This document shows, one piece after another, positions 5,303 to 6,173 of a DNA stretch of 6,173 nt. The notes under the pieces are model-generated. The model was not told where the DNA came from, did no database searches, and saw only the letters and a program-made list of their open reading frames with translations. A program made the translations under genes and the position numbers. The stretch comes from Methanomicrobiales archaeon (GTDB lineage Archaea > Halobacteriota > Methanomicrobia > Methanomicrobiales > Methanoculleaceae): NCBI GenBank assembly GCA_019136335.1, contig JAGVUK010000131.1:1-6173 (forward strand), in the 5' to 3' direction. Each line of letters opens with the position of its first letter. Position 1 is the first letter of the stretch.

Positions 5303-6173
5303 ATGACACCTGCAACGTTTGTGCCCGGTACGTCGGAGGGGCAACGGCTGCTCGAGATCCGCGACGGCGGTATCCCCTGGCGCCGGTGGGGGCCCTACCT
5401 GAGCGAACGGCAATGGGGAACGGTGAGGGAGGATTACGGGGAGGACGGCAATTCCTGGGCCTACTTCACGCACGATCAGGCCCGGTCCCGCGCCTACCGG
5501 TGGGGGGAAGACGGGATCGCCGGCATCTCCGACGACTCCCAGCTCCTCTGTTTTGCCTTGAGCCTCTGGAACGGTGCCGATCCCATCCTCAAAGAACGGC
5601 TCTTCGGCCTGACCAATGGCGAGGGGAACCACGGGGAGGACGTGAAGGAGTATTACTACTACCTGGACAACACCCCGACGCATTCCTACATGAAGTACCT
5701 CTACAAGTATCCGCAGGCCGCGTTCCCGTACAACGACCTTGTGGAGACGAACCGGCAGCGCAACCGGTATGACCTGGAGTACGAGCTCATCGATACCGGG
5801 ATATTCGACGGCGACCGCTACTTCGACGTCTTCGTGGAGTACGCGAAGGCGTCCCCGGAGGATATCCTGGTGCAGATCACCGTGCATAACCGCGGCCCGG
5901 GCGAGGCATCCCTCCATCTGCTGCCCACCCTCTGGTTCCGCAACACCTGGGGACCCGGAGGGAGTGCGGAGAGGCCTTCCCTCGAAAAGACGGAGGGTCC
6001 GCCGGGGACCAGCGTGATCGCGGCCGGCCATCCGGCCCTTGGCGTCCGGTATCTCCATTGTGAGGGCGCCCCCGACCTCCTCTTCACCGAGAACGAGACG
6101 AACACGGAACGCCTCTTCGGCACCCCGAACGCGAGCCCCTACGTGAAGGACGGCATCAACGACTACGTTGTCG
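5303..6173 (+). CDS. GH63/MGH1-like glycoside hydrolase (glucosidase family), N-terminal part, 3' end outside window
   Basis: The frame is open from ATG 5303 to the right edge, giving the first 290 residues of a protein whose relatives, as I recall, are about 880-900 residues. Family blocks in order are GPYLSERQWGTVREDY (30-45), FTHDQARSRAYRWGEDG (55-71), KERLFGLTNGEGNHGEDVKE (97-116), the TPTHSYMKYLYKYPQ block (124-138), RYFDVFVEYAKASPEDILV (172-190) and LLPTLWFRNTW (206-216). These belong to the N-terminal beta-rich domain of MGH1/GH63-type enzymes, annotated as glucosidases or mannosyl-oligosaccharide glucosidase-like proteins. The catalytic (alpha/alpha)6 barrel and its acidic residues lie beyond the window, so activity and substrate cannot be judged. 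There is no signal peptide, so it is probably cytoplasmic and acts on internal glucosides or storage glycans (inference). An upstream TATA box suggests leaderless transcription and supports this start. Confidence 0.87.
   Translation, partial: MTPATFVPGTSEGQRLLEIRDGGIPWRRWGPYLSERQWGTVREDYGEDGNSWAYFTHDQARSRAYRWGEDGIAGISDDSQLLCFALSLWNGADPILKERLFGLTNGEGNHGEDVKEYYYYLDNTPTHSYMKYLYKYPQAAFPYNDLVETNRQRNRYDLEYELIDTGIFDGDRYFDVFVEYAKASPEDILVQITVHNRGPGEASLHLLPTLWFRNTWGPGGSAERPSLEKTEGPPGTSVIAAGHPALGVRYLHCEGAPDLLFTENETNTERLFGTPNASPYVKDGINDYVV

Noticed and set aside
5082..5306. Small 74-codon plus-strand open frame in the divergent intergenic region
   Set aside because: It has no ribosome binding site or family resemblance, overlaps the glycosidase promoter and start, and has an Arg/Pro-rich composition typical of noise.
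5276..6058. A 260-codon minus-strand open frame opposite the glycoside hydrolase
   Set aside because: The plus-strand frame matches GH63/MGH1 block after block with a good promoter; the antisense product is Val/Pro/Arg-rich with no recognisable motif.

Overview
The window looks like a chromosomal segment of a GC-rich euryarchaeon. A methanogen of the Methanomicrobiales (Methanoculleus-like) is my best guess, by inference only. The archaeal signs are A/T-rich TATA/box A elements about 25-35 bases before several starts, strong GGAGG-type ribosome binding sites, one apparently leaderless gene, and a winged-helix-type nucleotidyltransferase/HEPN pair of the kind common in archaea. No rRNA, tRNA, CRISPR array, insertion sequence or prophage gene was recognised.

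Layout. Positions 1-600 (+) hold a toxin-antitoxin-like pair: the C-terminal part of a MNT-type nucleotidyltransferase (cut by the window edge), overlapping a HEPN-domain gene. The HEPN gene is broken by a frameshift near 421-424 and an in-frame TAG at 505-507, yet its whole ancestral protein can still be read out to a TGA at 598-600. Positions 658-1236 (-) are a remnant of an APC-family amino-acid permease; it lacks its N-terminal half and also about 70 internal residues. The first 1.2 kb is therefore a zone of gene decay.

Positions 1309-2033 (-) are a compact two-gene operon, a DUF6325-type protein followed by a small SHOCT-domain protein, with an ATGA stop/start overlap and a promoter near 2065-2073. 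Next come two divergently transcribed small membrane proteins: a COG2426-like (putative small multidrug export) protein at 2170-2709 (-) and a PsiE-family protein at 2961-3413 (+). Both are fed by TATA boxes in the roughly 250-base gap between them.

A 14-helix MFS drug/proton antiporter-type transporter (DHA2-like) lies at 3537-5030 (-), convergent with psiE. After a 272-base divergent intergenic region comes the first 290 residues of a GH63/MGH1-like glycoside hydrolase, starting at 5303 (+) and running off the right end. No function joins all the genes. The clear functional units are the decayed nucleotidyltransferase/HEPN pair and the DUF6325-SHOCT operon. I did not find convincing evidence of a wholly new multi-gene system; the best points for a second look are the HEPN lesions and the DUF6325-SHOCT pair.
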